64,000 nt of DNA from Mycoplasmopsis arginini (GTDB lineage: Bacteria > Bacillota_I > Bacilli_A > Mycoplasmatales > Metamycoplasmataceae). The DNA lies in contig NZ_LR215044.1 of NCBI RefSeq assembly GCF_900660725.1, positions 186,001 through 250,000 on the forward strand, written 5' to 3'. Position 1 is the first letter of the stretch. Each line of letters begins with the position of its first letter. Below the pieces are notes generated by a model. The model did no database searches. It was not told the DNA's origin and saw nothing but the letters and a program-made list of their open reading frames with translations. The position numbers were made by a program, and so were the translations under genes. Shown piece by piece: positions 43,321 to 55,545 of the stretch.

Positions 43321-45513
43321 TATGATGTTGTTAAAAAGATTTTAGCAGATGTTAAAGAAAAAGGTGCTGGTGTAAATTATTTAATTGAGCATTCAGCTGG
43401 ATCTGGTAAATCTAATTCTATTGCTTGGATAGCTTATAGACTAGCATCTGCATTTGATAAAGATGATAAATACATTTTTGACTCAGTAATTATTGTTACA
43501 AATAGAATTGTTTTAGATTCTCAATTACAAGATACTATCAATTCATTTGACCATAAAGCTGGATTAGTTGAGTGCATTACTCAAAAGAAAGGCTCTAGAG
43601 GTCTTGTTGATGCTATTAATGATAAGAAAAAGATTATTATTTGTACTATTCAAAAATTCTTATATGCTTACAAAGATTTTGATGAATTAAAAGGTAGAAA
43701 CTTTGCGGTTATTATTGATGAAGCACATCAAGGTCAAAGTGGTGAATCTGCTAGAACATTAAGAAGTTCTTTAATTGATGTAGAGAAAGAAAAGAAGGCA
43801 TTTGCAGAAGAAAATGATATGAATCCTGATACAATAGAAGAGACTGAAGAATTATTAAATATCTTAGGTCAAGGACATCATGAGAATCAATCATTCTTTG
43901 CTTTTGCTGCAACACCTATAAATAAAACACTGGAGTTGTTTGGAACTAGTATCGGTGATGAAAAGAAAAAACCATTCCATACTTATTCTATGAGACAAGC
44001 AATAGAGGAAGGCTTTATTTTAGATGTTTTAAGTACATATGTAACTATTAAAGAAGCATTTAAGTTAATCACTAATACAGAAGATAACCCTGAATTATTA
44101 GAAGAAAAAGCAAAAAGAGCTTTATTTAAATATTATAAACAACATGAATTTAACATTTCTCAAAAGGTAGATATGATTATGGATAACTTCCTTAATAATA
44201 GCAGAAAGAAGATTAACGGTCATGGTAAGGCTATGATTGTTACTGATTCTAGACAAAGTGCTGTTTTATATTATCAAGCAGTTAAAGAGTATTTATCAAA
44301 GCATCCAGACGAAACTAAAGGATGCGGTGTTTTAGTTGCTTTCTCAGGTAAAGTCAAATTTGATGGTGATGATACTGAGTATATTGAAGCTGAAATGAAT
44401 GAATATCCTGATGGTAAGAAAATTAATTCAGATGCTAAGTTTAGAAAGGCATTTAAGAGTGATGATTTCAACATTATGGTTGTTGCTGATAAATATCAGA
44501 CAGGATATGATGAACCATTGTTACATTCAATGTTCGTAGATAAGAAATTAAAAGGAGTTAATGCGGTTCAAACATTATCTAGATTAAATAGAACTTGTCC
44601 ATTTAAAAATGATACTTTCGTACTTGATTTTGCTAATACATCAGAAAGTATTAAAGAGTCATTCCAACCTTTCTATGAAGAGACTACATTAGTAGGAAGC
44701 AGTGATGTAAATAGAGTTTATGATTTAAGAAGCAAATTAAATGAGTTTTCACTCTTTAATGATGAAGATATAGATAAATTCTATGCAATTATGAAAGTTA
44801 ATTCTGATAAGAAAAAACAAGATGACTCCGCAATTGGAAAACTTGTAAGTGTCATGAAACCAGCAGTAGATAATTACGCTGATTTAGATGATGACAAGAG
44901 ATTACTTGCTAGAGATACAATGATGAAGTTTATTCGTTCATATGGATTTGTAACTCAGCTTGTAAGAATTAATGATGAAGACTTATTTAAAGATTATTTA
45001 TATATTTCTCATTTAATTAGATTATTACCAAAGACACAATATCCTGTGTTTGATTTAACAGGTAAAGTATCACTTGAATATGCTAAATTAAAAGAAACAT
45101 TTAAAGGTGCTATTGAACTTGAAAAAGAAGGTGGCGAAGTTGTTCCTGGTAAAGGAGCTAAACCAACTAAAAAGAGTAATAAGACTGATACTTTAGAAAG
45201 AATTGTTGAAAAGGTTAACGAGAAATATCAAGATGATTTTTCAGCAGCTGATAAGGTAGCACTTGATAGTGTATTCCAGATGCTTATGGGGGATCCTGTT
45301 GTTAAGAAAAAACTTACTGAGTATGCCAAAACTAATGATGCTCAAATGTTTATTAAATCAATATTCCCTAAAGAATTTGAAAGAGTATTAGTTAAATGTT
45401 ACACAAAGAACGATGATGCTTTCCAAAGATTACTTGGAAACGATCAATTCCAAAAGGCTGTAATGGATATTATGGCAAAAGAACTATATAAGACATTAGT
45501 GTCAGGAAAATAA
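43306..45513 (+). pseudogene. hsdR: Type I restriction subunit HsdR lacking its N-terminus
   Basis: ATP-dependent translocase/endonuclease subunit. The reading frame enters at RYHQYDVVKKIL, the usual joint between nuclease and motor domains, and continues through Walker A HSAGSGKSNS, DEAHQGQSGE, FAATPINKTLELFG, YQTGYDEPLLHSMFVD and LSRLNRTCPFK, then a C-terminal helical domain to TAA. About 735 codons remain of an expected ~1000. The N-terminal nuclease domain (with its PD-ExK residues) is absent and the upstream sequence is the unrelated recombinase remnant, with no start or RBS. A shorter product could begin at an internal ATG (43819). All Trp codons seen are TGG. Confidence 0.8.
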
Positions 45514-45563
45514 GATAAATTAAAATACGATATAACAACATCATATAAAGAGAGGCGAAAAAT

Positions 45564-48500
45564 ATGACACAACAAGAACTAATATCAAAAATAGAAAACC
45601 AATCTATTATTAGCCAAATGTATGGCAACGGAACGATTAGTAAAGTAAGACTATCTGGAAGTGCCATTTATTTTGATATTGTTTTTATTGTTAATGGCAT
45701 TCAAGTGAACAAGTCATTTTCTGCAACTATAGCAGTTGAAAAAAATGTTCTTGAATTTGAAAACGAAGAAACCGCCTCTTTTTATAATGAATTAAAAAAC
45801 ACCTTAGTTACAAGCGTTAAGGTAGAAGTTCCTATAATTGAAAAGAAAATTATTTCCGATGATGTTTCATCACTAAAAGATATAAATAGTGTTATTAAAC
45901 TTTTCAAAAATAATGAAAGTATTACTCAATTACTTATTAATAATTTTGATAATCAAACATTTGAGGAAACATTATGTGCTGAAGGTTTTCGCTATTTAGA
46001 AAAAGCAATGAATGGGTATTATTTAAAAGATGACTGTAAAATAGAAGTCATTATTCTTTTATCATACCTAGCTCTAAAATATTATGATGGAGATTTACAT
46101 ACACAAATTTTTAGCAATTATAGAAAACATAGAAGTGAGACTGAATACCAATTTACAGATAATTCTATTCGAAATTCAATGTATAAGATATTGGAACCTT
46201 ATAGAAAAGAAGTTCAATATTTCCATGATAGTTCGTATAATGCAGTTCCAATTATTTATGCTTCAGTCCCTCATTATAGAGTTTCACAACTATACAAAAT
46301 ATCGTATGATATTTACAAGAAAAAACTTTTATTTGATGAGGATGTTTCAAATGACCAAATTGAGGCAAAAGTTGAAGAATGTCTACGTGCTTTAAAGAGA
46401 AAAGATTTATTGAGTGATTCTGATAGTATAAAAGGTACTGAGTATTTAATGTCAAAATATACTCAATCTTGTATTTATAGTGGCTTTAATTTAGAGGCTC
46501 TTATAAAAATAATATCACATTGTATTAGATTAATAATAAATCATTTAACAAGACATGAGGATTCTTTTATTGTAGAACCATATTATAGAGAAGGATATGA
46601 TTCATGGGTTGATGAGTTTGATAATAATACTAAGGAAAAAACAAAATATGAGCAAAGTAGATTATTATCTAGACCATATATTAAGCTTAAAAATCAAAAG
46701 TATTTGTATCTTAACACTGGTGAGTATTGTATGGATGATTCATATGATCCTCAAAAAGTTCAAATTGAGATATATTCTGATTCAAAATTAATTAAAGCAT
46801 ATGATGTCGATGGACCAGACGATGTTCTTTTTAATGATGATGTTTCTATGGGTGGATACATTATTAAAAGACAAAAATACTTGTTGGATTGTTCACCAAT
46901 TGATAAACTTTCCTACAAAATAGTTTGTGATGGTGAAGAAATATACTCATCTAAGGAAAGATTATTTAGAAAAGTATTATTCTTTGATAAAAATGGAAAT
47001 GAAGTTAAACCTGGTACGGAATATGATGGAGATATATTTGTTGTATCTCATACTTTAGATAACAATGATGAGAGTGGAAGTAGTGCTGTAATAGTATCTA
47101 AAAAAGAAGATTACTATATATCTATTTTTGAAGTTAATTCAAAAGAAGTGTTTAGATTTGATAATGAACCTTATGTATTCTTCAAAATTAAAGATCCTAA
47201 ATTAATAGGTTATCAAGTTCCTTGGGCTTCTTTTACAACTATGGAAGGAAAAGAAGAAAAAATTTATAAGGATATTTCTGTATTATTCCAAGCATCTTGT
47301 GATAAGGAAGATATTTACATATCAGTAGATGATAACATTATAACTTTTGGCAAAGACAACGATATTAATTATAGAATATATTTATTCTCTAACGAGTATA
47401 ACGGTTTGTTTGCATACTTAATTAAGATTTATGGTTTAGATTCAGGGTTACATAATATTAAAATATATAATATTAAAACAAATAAAATGATCAAGAATTC
47501 TGATCTAGTATTTGTTTATGATGATACTTTATCAAAGTGTTTCGTTTCAAAAACAAATGAATCAATTATTTATGAAACTTCATCTAAATTTTTAAATGAA
47601 ACAATATCATTTGATTATCCATACGGAACATCAAAATTAGAGTATGACGCTTTTGTTAAAGGTTTAGGGCATGGAAAATTAAATATTTATCCATCAACAA
47701 TTTCTTATAGTATTGATGGGCTAGTATGGCATGACATTGATTGGAAATTTTATTTATTTGAATTGAATCAAACTAAAAATTCAATTTTTGTATGTGGCCC
47801 AGACAATTTAATTCCTTATGTTATTGATGAAAAATCAACAATAAGAAAAAGAAAACTAAATTATGTTCAAAACGATTTAGATCAATTTAAATATGAGATC
47901 AATGTTGATTATTTAAAGACATTAAAAGATGCAATTTCTTTGAAGATAAGTTTTGAATATGGAACAAGAAGCAAATATTTAAAAGTTTGGTATAAGCCTT
48001 TTATTAAGAACGATTCTATTATTGAATATGATAAATCATCTGGAAAAATAAAGGCAAATATCCTTTTTGAAGGAAAGATTAAATTGTGGCTTTTGTTGTC
48101 AATAACTAATACAGAAAATATATTACACAAAGTTCAAATATCTAGTGGGGGATCAATAGAATTAGATAAAAATAGCCTTATTAATCATTATGATGGTGTT
48201 CATTATATAACTGCCTCACTACACATGCCAGCTTCAGGTATATCATTGTTTAAGAAATACGACGAAGTGCCATTTAAGACTTTTCCTAAGGTGTGCATTG
48301 ATGATTTGGAAGTGAAAGTTGAAAAACAAAATATATATTTTAATGATGTTACTAGTGAAATAGTTGTTAATACTGTATTTATAGGTACAAACAAATTGAA
48401 AATGGAGATATGTCCATCTGGATTTAATAAAATAATTTATAATGATGAGATAACAAGTGGAAAAGCGATTAATATAAAAATTAATAAAAGCATCTTTAAT

Positions 48501-48893
48501 TCATTTACGATTTTATTATTTAAACCTAAAATCAACGGTGGCTATGAGGAAAAGTCGTTTTATACGTCAAAACCAATTAGAACTACGTCTTATTTTTTAA
48601 AAAGAAGATTACAAATAAAAGATTTCATTTTAGATGATAATTCTAAATATCAGCCTAACAATAATTGGATTAATTTTATAAGAATAGAACAGTTAGATGA
48701 TGAATATTATTTATTAGGGAACATTGTTGGAATAGGGAATAAAATTGTGTTAGAAAATGTATATGTTAGCCCTATAACTTTAAATTCTGAAGAAAGTGCT
48801 ATAAAGATTTATAGGATTAAAGATAACAAAAAATATAATTTAAAACTAGAAAATGGATTAAAAATTTTGAGTGCAATTTTGAGTATGAAGTAG
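45564..48893 (+). CDS. Druantia type III DruH-like protein (1109 aa)
   Basis: Large cytoplasmic protein with no signal peptide, membrane helix or catalytic motif I recognise. The N-terminal half is mixed and helical, the C-terminal half (about 450-1109) is beta-rich with repeated I/V-x-I patterns. Its size and position, 11 nt before a ~1715-aa DEAH/DUF1998 helicase, match the two-gene Druantia type III system (DruH then DruE); the helicase is the better evidence. Eight Trp, all TGG. Starts 50 nt after hsdR with AGAGGCG upstream. It could be a different protein that only shares the arrangement. Confidence 0.65.
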   Translation: MTQQELISKIENQSIISQMYGNGTISKVRLSGSAIYFDIVFIVNGIQVNKSFSATIAVEKNVLEFENEETASFYNELKNTLVTSVKVEVPIIEKKIISDDVSSLKDINSVIKLFKNNESITQLLINNFDNQTFEETLCAEGFRYLEKAMNGYYLKDDCKIEVIILLSYLALKYYDGDLHTQIFSNYRKHRSETEYQFTDNSIRNSMYKILEPYRKEVQYFHDSSYNAVPIIYASVPHYRVSQLYKISYDIYKKKLLFDEDVSNDQIEAKVEECLRALKRKDLLSDSDSIKGTEYLMSKYTQSCIYSGFNLEALIKIISHCIRLIINHLTRHEDSFIVEPYYREGYDSWVDEFDNNTKEKTKYEQSRLLSRPYIKLKNQKYLYLNTGEYCMDDSYDPQKVQIEIYSDSKLIKAYDVDGPDDVLFNDDVSMGGYIIKRQKYLLDCSPIDKLSYKIVCDGEEIYSSKERLFRKVLFFDKNGNEVKPGTEYDGDIFVVSHTLDNNDESGSSAVIVSKKEDYYISIFEVNSKEVFRFDNEPYVFFKIKDPKLIGYQVPWASFTTMEGKEEKIYKDISVLFQASCDKEDIYISVDDNIITFGKDNDINYRIYLFSNEYNGLFAYLIKIYGLDSGLHNIKIYNIKTNKMIKNSDLVFVYDDTLSKCFVSKTNESIIYETSSKFLNETISFDYPYGTSKLEYDAFVKGLGHGKLNIYPSTISYSIDGLVWHDIDWKFYLFELNQTKNSIFVCGPDNLIPYVIDEKSTIRKRKLNYVQNDLDQFKYEINVDYLKTLKDAISLKISFEYGTRSKYLKVWYKPFIKNDSIIEYDKSSGKIKANILFEGKIKLWLLLSITNTENILHKVQISSGGSIELDKNSLINHYDGVHYITASLHMPASGISLFKKYDEVPFKTFPKVCIDDLEVKVEKQNIYFNDVTSEIVVNTVFIGTNKLKMEICPSGFNKIIYNDEITSGKAINIKINKSIFNSFTILLFKPKINGGYEEKSFYTSKPIRTTSYFLKRRLQIKDFILDDNSKYQPNNNWINFIRIEQLDDEYYLLGNIVGIGNKIVLENVYVSPITLNSEESAIKIYRIKDNKKYNLKLENGLKILSAILSMK

Positions 48894-48904
48894 GAGGATA
48901 GATG

Positions 48905-51900
48905 ATGGAAAAGAAATTCAATAATCAAATTGATCAGACTAATTTTATAAAGTCAAAGTTTTCTACATATCTAAGATCAACATTCGATATTAGGGATAAA
49001 ACATACAAAAAACTTTATAATGATAGACTTACAGAATTAGAATCAAAATTATATAAAGGTCCTTATTTATCTTCAACTCTTCCTTTTGAACCTTCTAAGT
49101 CTATTAATGAGTTAATTAAGGATAATGTTTTTGAAAAAGAATTTTTGAAGGTCGGAGATTTGGACTTTGATAGACCATGCTATGCTCATCAAGTAAATGC
49201 TTTTACAAGAATAGGCAATGGTAAAAACATAGTTGTTACAACAGGTACTGGTTCGGGTAAAACAGAATGTTTTATGCTACCTATTATTAATGAACTTATT
49301 AAGGAATTAAAAAATGGAGATAAAGAACCAGGTGTTAGAGCAATATTCTTGTTTCCATTAAATGCATTAGTATATGACCAAATCGATAGACTTAGATCTT
49401 TTTTAAAAAACTATGAGGAAATTAAATTTGGTTTTTATACTGGAAGAACGCCAGAAGATAGAAAATCTATTGATGGTAAAAAGCAAATAGAATTATATAA
49501 AAGAAAGTATGGAGAGCCATCTAAGAATGAAATTTTAACACGTGAAGAAATGCGCGCTAATCCTCCTCAAATTCTTTTTACAAACTATTCAATGCTTGAG
49601 TATTTATTAATTAGACCTTCAGATGAAAGTTTGATATCTCAAGAAGCTTTGAAACATTTAAAATTTATCGTGCTTGATGAGGCACACATATATCGTGGTG
49701 CTCTTGGCATTGAAATTTCATTGCTATTGAGACGCTTATTAGGAACAGCTAATAAAAATGTTCAATTTGTATTAACCAGTGCAACATTAGGTAGGGGAAA
49801 AGAAGATTTACCTGATATTATCGATTTTGCATCAAGACTTACTTCATCTAAATTTACTGATGATGATATTATATTTGCAATTAGGCACTCAAATAATATT
49901 ACTCCAAAATACGAAATTGAAGCTGCAGACTATAAAATTTTATTAGATAATATTGAAAATATAGAAGAATTTAAAAATGTATATCAAAAATACAATCAAT
50001 ACGATGATTCGGTTTCTGTTAAAGTAAATTTATATAATTTATTAATTAAGGATGAGAATGCTCAAAATCTTTACCATTGGACTAATAGAGTTGGAGAGTT
50101 TTTTGATGTATTTAGGAATTTTTATAATTTTAAGATAGAAGATTTGACTTCATTAGTTGAGTTAATAACTAAGTCACAATCGAATGATAGCAAGTACCCT
50201 TTAAAACTATATGATATTAAATACCATATGTTTATGAAGGCTCCAGATGGTGCATTCATAACACTTGGAAACAAAAAAAATCTATCCCTGTTAACTGTTA
50301 ACCAAATAGATGGATTTAAAGCATTTAAAATCGGTATTTGCCAAAACTGTAAAGTTCCATATATTATGGGTATTACAGAAAATAACTATTTATGCATTGA
50401 CGATGAAATAGATATCGATGAATCATATGCTGATAAGGCCAAAAGGCTTGAATATTATTTAATTGGTGATTGTTTGACGGATGAAGAGAAAAATGACCTT
50501 GATTCAGATCAAAACTTTGAAAAGTATTATTTGTGTGCAAAATGTGGATATATAAAGAGTGCAAAATCAGCTATTATAACATCTGATTGTGAGTGCTTTG
50601 ATACATATAAAACTGTTGTATATAAATTTATTGGAAAAGATGAAAAAGATTTAGATGATGAAGATATTGTGACGAACAATATTCATAGATGTCCTATTTG
50701 TGAATATAAAGCAAATAATGGTGGAGTTATTATGGGATTCCACGTTGGTAAAGATAGAGCCACTACTTTAATTTCCCAAATTCTTTATGAGTCTATGAAT
50801 TATCCTGTAATTAAGAAAGCAGCTCAAACAAACTCATTATTTAAGAGCAAACCTAAAGAGGTGGCTGGAAGAAAACAATTTCTTGCCTTTTCTGACTCTA
50901 GACAACAAGCAGCATTCTTTTCAAAATTCTTGAATTCTAATAATGATAGATTCTTAAAGAAAACATTGATCTGGGAACTGTTAAAAGAAAACAACCATGA
51001 AAAAATATCATATCTGCAACTTGTAACAAAATTGGATGATGTTTTTAGAAATAAACTCCACTATACTGAAGAAGAAGCAATAAAGCATGCCAAAGCAACA
51101 GCCTTATGGGAATTATTATTAGTTGATGGTAGAAATAGTGGAGAAGGTATTGGCTTATTTGCTTTTAAATTAAATTTAAATAAAGGTAATTATGCTGATG
51201 AAGATGCACTGACTGAAGCACTTCAAGGTGCAGGTTTCGATAATATTACTGGAAAACAATTTAAAGATATTACTACTCAGTTATTTACATTATTTAGGAT
51301 GGCTCCTGCTATTGAATATGAAACTATTCTTTGTGATGATCCTGAAGAGAAAAAAGAATTATTGGGATATCGTCAAAGAAAAATGTATATCATGGAGCAG
51401 AATACAAAGAAAACAAAAGATTCTGATAAGCCAAAATATTATCCAGTTAAATCATTTTTACCAGTTGATGACGGAAGAATAAATAATGGCCTTAAATATA
51501 TAATGAAAACTTTAGGGTATGATTATAATAAAGCAAAGTTTTTAATGAAAACTATTTTTGAAAATGCAATTGAAGAAGAAATTTTAATTCCAAATACAGA
51601 AGCTCCTGAGTATCCAAATACATACGTAATAAAAGCTAATAATTATGATTTGTTTTCATACAAAAAATTAAAATTTTATAAATGCCAAAAATGTAATAAA
51701 TTAACTCTTTATAACGTTAATAATAAATGTACTGAGGCGGACTGCGATGGTGAATTGATAGAGTGCGATGTAGATAACGATGCATTCTATAAAGATAACT
51801 ATTATCGTAATGAATATATGAACCGTCCTGTTGAAAAACTTGTATGTAGAGAGCATACAGCTCAAATGAATGCAAACGAGGCTAAAGAAATACAAGATGA

Positions 51901-54049
51901 TTTTAAGAGCGAAAATGGGAAAATTAATTTTATAAGCTGTTCTACTACGTTTGAAATGGGTATTGATTTAGGTGGTTTGAATACTATATTTATGAGAAAT
52001 GTCCCACCTACACCTTCTAATTATGCGCAAAGAGCTGGTCGTGCTGGCAGAAGAGCTGAAACCTCTGCATTTGTATTAACATTCTGTGGAACTTCTTCAC
52101 ATGACTATACTTATTTTTCAAATCCAGCTGAAATGATAAGAGGTCTTGTTAAACCTCCATATTTTGTTGTTGACAATGATAAGATTATTATGAGACATAT
52201 AACTGCAACAGCTCTTTCAATGTACTTCAAAGAGCCTGAATTTACTGAGGATTTTGATTCTGTTGAGCATTTCTTATCAGATGATGTCGCAAATAAATTT
52301 ATAAATTATATTAAATCTAAACCTGCAAAATTAGGTACTATGGTAGATAAGTATGTTCTTAAAGATAGTCAATTGATAAGTAAATATGGTGGCTTTAAGT
52401 GGATCAATTATCTTGATATGTCTGAAAGTTCATTAAATAAAATGACTGAAGGCTTAAATGGACTTGTTGAACTTTATAAAGAAGCAGAAGAATACGCTAG
52501 AAATCAAAGAGATTATTCATTGGCAAATTCATATAAAGAATCTCTTAGAAGATTGAATACTCCAAATTCATTAATTACATATTTTACTAAATATAATGTT
52601 ATTCCAGGATATGGATTCCCAGTAGATAACGTCGAACTTTATATTTATGACTATGATAAGGAACAAATGAACGAAGATTATAATCTTTCAAGAAATTTAT
52701 CTGTTGCAATTTCTGAATATGCTCCAGGTTCTGAAGTCATTGTTGATGAAAGGAAATATACTTCAAGATATTTATTCTTGCCTCATAATGGCTATTCATT
52801 ACCAGCAACTTTTTACTGCGAATGTGAAAAATGTCATACTATAAATACAAGTGAAGATAAAAACTATTTTGTTTCTAATAACACATGTAAGTATTGTGGA
52901 GCCACACTAGATACTTCAATGGGCAAGCTTAAGTCTTATTTAACACCTATTTATGGTTTTGTTGCAGATAGAAAGAATAAAGAATCAAGGAGAATTAAGC
53001 CATTTAAGACATATGCGAGTGATGTTTATTATATAGGTGATAATCTATCTAGTAACGATGAACTAAATAATGTCGTGAATGTATCTGAGCATAAGGACGA
53101 ACAGTTGCTAGTATTGAATGAAAGTAGATTTTATTTCTGTCCACATTGTGGTTATACAGATCTTGATAAGAAAAACCAATTACCTACTAAAACTTTAGAA
53201 CATAGAGAATATAGAGGAAAGCTTTGTAAGTGTGGTAACAAGCTTGAATTGATACATTTAGGGCATTCCTACAGAACTGATATCGTAAAGATTTCATTCA
53301 ATAAAGTTAATGAAATGTTTGATGAAGACACTGCAATTTCAGTATTGTTTGCTCTTCTTGAAGGAATTAGCATGACTTACAACATTGAACGAAATGATAT
53401 TGGAGGCATGATTTATAAAACAAATTTAGCAAAGCCTTACTCATTTATATTATTTGATACTATGGCTGGAGGTGCAGGTCATGTTAAGAGATTAAAAGAT
53501 GATAAGTCTTTGATGGAAGTATTAAAAAATGCACTTGCTAAAGTATCTCAAAACTGTTGCGATGAAGATACATCTTGTTATAACTGTTTAAGAACATATA
53601 ATAATCAACGTTTGCATAAGCATATAAAAAGAGGCTTAGCAAAGAATGCTTTGTCAGTAATAATTAGTAATATCAAGAATAAAAATAAAAATTATGCATT
53701 ATCAGATCCACAATATGATTTTACAATGGTAGATATAAATGAATTTATAAATAGTGGAACACTTGATGGAAGTGAATCAAATAGCTCTTTAATTAGTTTA
53801 ATAAGTGAAATAAGCATTAAGCGAGCAGAAACTCCAGATGGTTACGGTTATGTGTTAAATCCTAATGACGGTAGTCAAGTTGAATATGCTGATTTTGCTT
53901 GGAAGGATAGAAACATTCTGTTGTTTACTATTGAAAATAAAAAATCATATGATAATTTAGTGAATTCTCAAAATAAATTTGATTGCTATTTATTAACAGA
54001 TTCTTTTGATTATGTAGAATTTGTAAAAGAATTGTTGAGGTGATTATAG
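48905..54049 (+). CDS. Druantia DruE-like helicase, DEAH plus DUF1998 (about 1714 aa)
   Basis: SF2 helicase. Walker A TTGTGSGKTE (~residue 114), DEAH box LDEAHIYRG (~259), motif III LTSATLG, SDSRQQAAFF, motif V EMGIDLGGLNT and motif VI QRAGRAGRR (~1043). Several Cys pairs form zinc ribbons, and the end has the DUF1998/MZB cluster GGAGHVKRL..CC..C..CL (~1552). Length and layout fit DruE better than the shorter DISARM DrmA. Start set at the second ATG, 7 nt after GGAGG (48902 is the alternative). The donor stop is TGA at 54041-54043; in this host it would read as Trp and the chain would end two codons later at TAG. Confidence 0.8.
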
Positions 54050-55536
54050 TGAACCCCAAAAGTTGGACTAAAAAAATTAATTCGAATTGCTTTTTACGGA
54101 ATGATACCTATACTTCTTAGGCGTCATTCCTTTTAATTTTGTAATTATTCTTTTTTCATTATAGTACTTTATATATTTATGAATTGCTTGTTCCAATTCA
54201 TCTAATGAATTAAACTCATATTCATGACCGTAGAACATTTCGTTTTTCATTGTGCCAAAAAAAATTTCAATTATGCAATTATCATAGCAATTTCCTTTTC
54301 TAGACATACTTTGTAAAATATTTTTTTGTTTTAAAATGTTTCGATATTCTTCCATCTGATATTGTCAGCCTTGATCTGAATGAAAAATTAAACCGTCTAA
54401 ATTTTTATGTTTCTCAAAAGCACGATCTAACATATCCTTAATTTGTTTAAAATTAGGCGACCTAGAAACAGAATAAGAAATTATTTCTCTATTATGTGCG
54501 TCAATTATTGGCGAAAGGTAAAGTTTTCCTGAAGGAATATGAAACTCAGAAACATCAGTGCTTCATATTTAGTTTACTTTTTTCTGTTTTAAAATTTCTT
54601 TCAAAAAAGGTTATGTTTTTTTGCTTATCTATAATTTTATTTAAAAGTAAATTTTTACAGGTTTTACCTATTTTGCCTTTATAAGATTTATATTTAGCCT
54701 TTGGTTTAATGCCAAAAATATTCAATTCATTCATTAAACGCCTTACTTTTTTGTGATTTACAACAAAACCTCTATTTTTAAGTTCTAAAGTTATTCTACG
54801 ATACCCATATCGAGATTTATTTTTTTTGAAAATTTCTAAAATTAAATCCTTAATTGGGGAATCTTTATCTATTTTCTTAAAAGATTTTAAAATATAAAAA
54901 TATGTTGATTTTGATAATTTGAAAAATACTAACATACTTTTAAATTGATATTTGTGCCTTGATTCATACACAACAATTACTTTTTCTTTTTTTTGTTGCT
55001 GTTTCCTTTGTAGAACCAAGGCTCTCAATTTTTTTAGTAAATCATTCTCCATTTCTAATTGAGAATTGCGCTCTTCAAGTTCCTTGATCTTTATTTGCAT
55101 TTCACATAAATCATTTTTATCTTTTTTTGATATTCAAATTTCATTTTTCTAGGCCTTCCTTGTTTTCTATTAAGACCATTATAATCTAAATTTGAATATT
55201 TTTTGAATCATGAATAAATTAAACCAACATTTATATTCAATTTATTAGCTATTTTATTCATTGGCTCACCATTTTTAATTTCTTTAATAATTTGAATTTT
55301 AAAATCATATGAATATTTATTATTATGTTTTCTAACTAATCCTTGATAACCATGAATTTTATACAAAGAGTAAATAGTATTTAATCTACTTTTTGATATA
55401 TTACACAAGTTCATTATATTTTTTTTAGTTTCATTTTCTTCTATTAGTTTAATTATATTTATCTTATCTTCTAACTTCAATTTCATAAAAACCCCAAAAG
55501 TTTTTCCAAATTACTTGGTCTAACTTTTGGGGTTCA
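54050..55536 (-). mobile_element. IS3-family insertion sequence (IS150-like), about 1.49 kb
   Basis: Ends TGAACCCCAAAAGTTGGAC and, inverted, TGAACCCCAAAAGTTAGAC. Flanked by a 6-bp duplication TTATAG (54044-54049 and 55537-55542). Minus-strand orfA and orfB inside use TGA as Trp, so this is a mycoplasma element that entered the island after the island arrived. It separates the helicase gene from the NERD helicase gene. Confidence 0.88.
54077..55486 (-). pseudogene. IS3 transposase (orfA-orfB), orfB broken
   Basis: OrfA (55091-55486, 131 aa) carries two HTH domains (KKNIMNLCNISKSRLNTIY; MNKIANKLNINVGLIYSW). It is joined to orfB by a likely programmed -1 shift at the A7G run complementary to 55121-55129, the usual way to make the fusion transposase. 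OrfB shows SRYGYRRITLELKNRGF, then the DDE core STDVSEFHIP..LYLSPIIDAHNREIIS, SDQGWQYQ and SRKGNCYDN. Between NFKTEK and WSTDV (near 54575) the frame is shifted and a TAA is met, so the catalytic half is disconnected from the rest. The copy is probably inactive. Confidence 0.8.
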
Positions 55537-55545
55537 TTATAGATT

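Noticed and set aside
45564-54049. DISARM or BREX system
   Set aside because: DISARM has a shorter DrmA helicase with a separate DrmB and usually a methyltransferase and DrmC; BREX has pglX and pglZ. None is present, and the large helicase has DUF1998 fused at its end.
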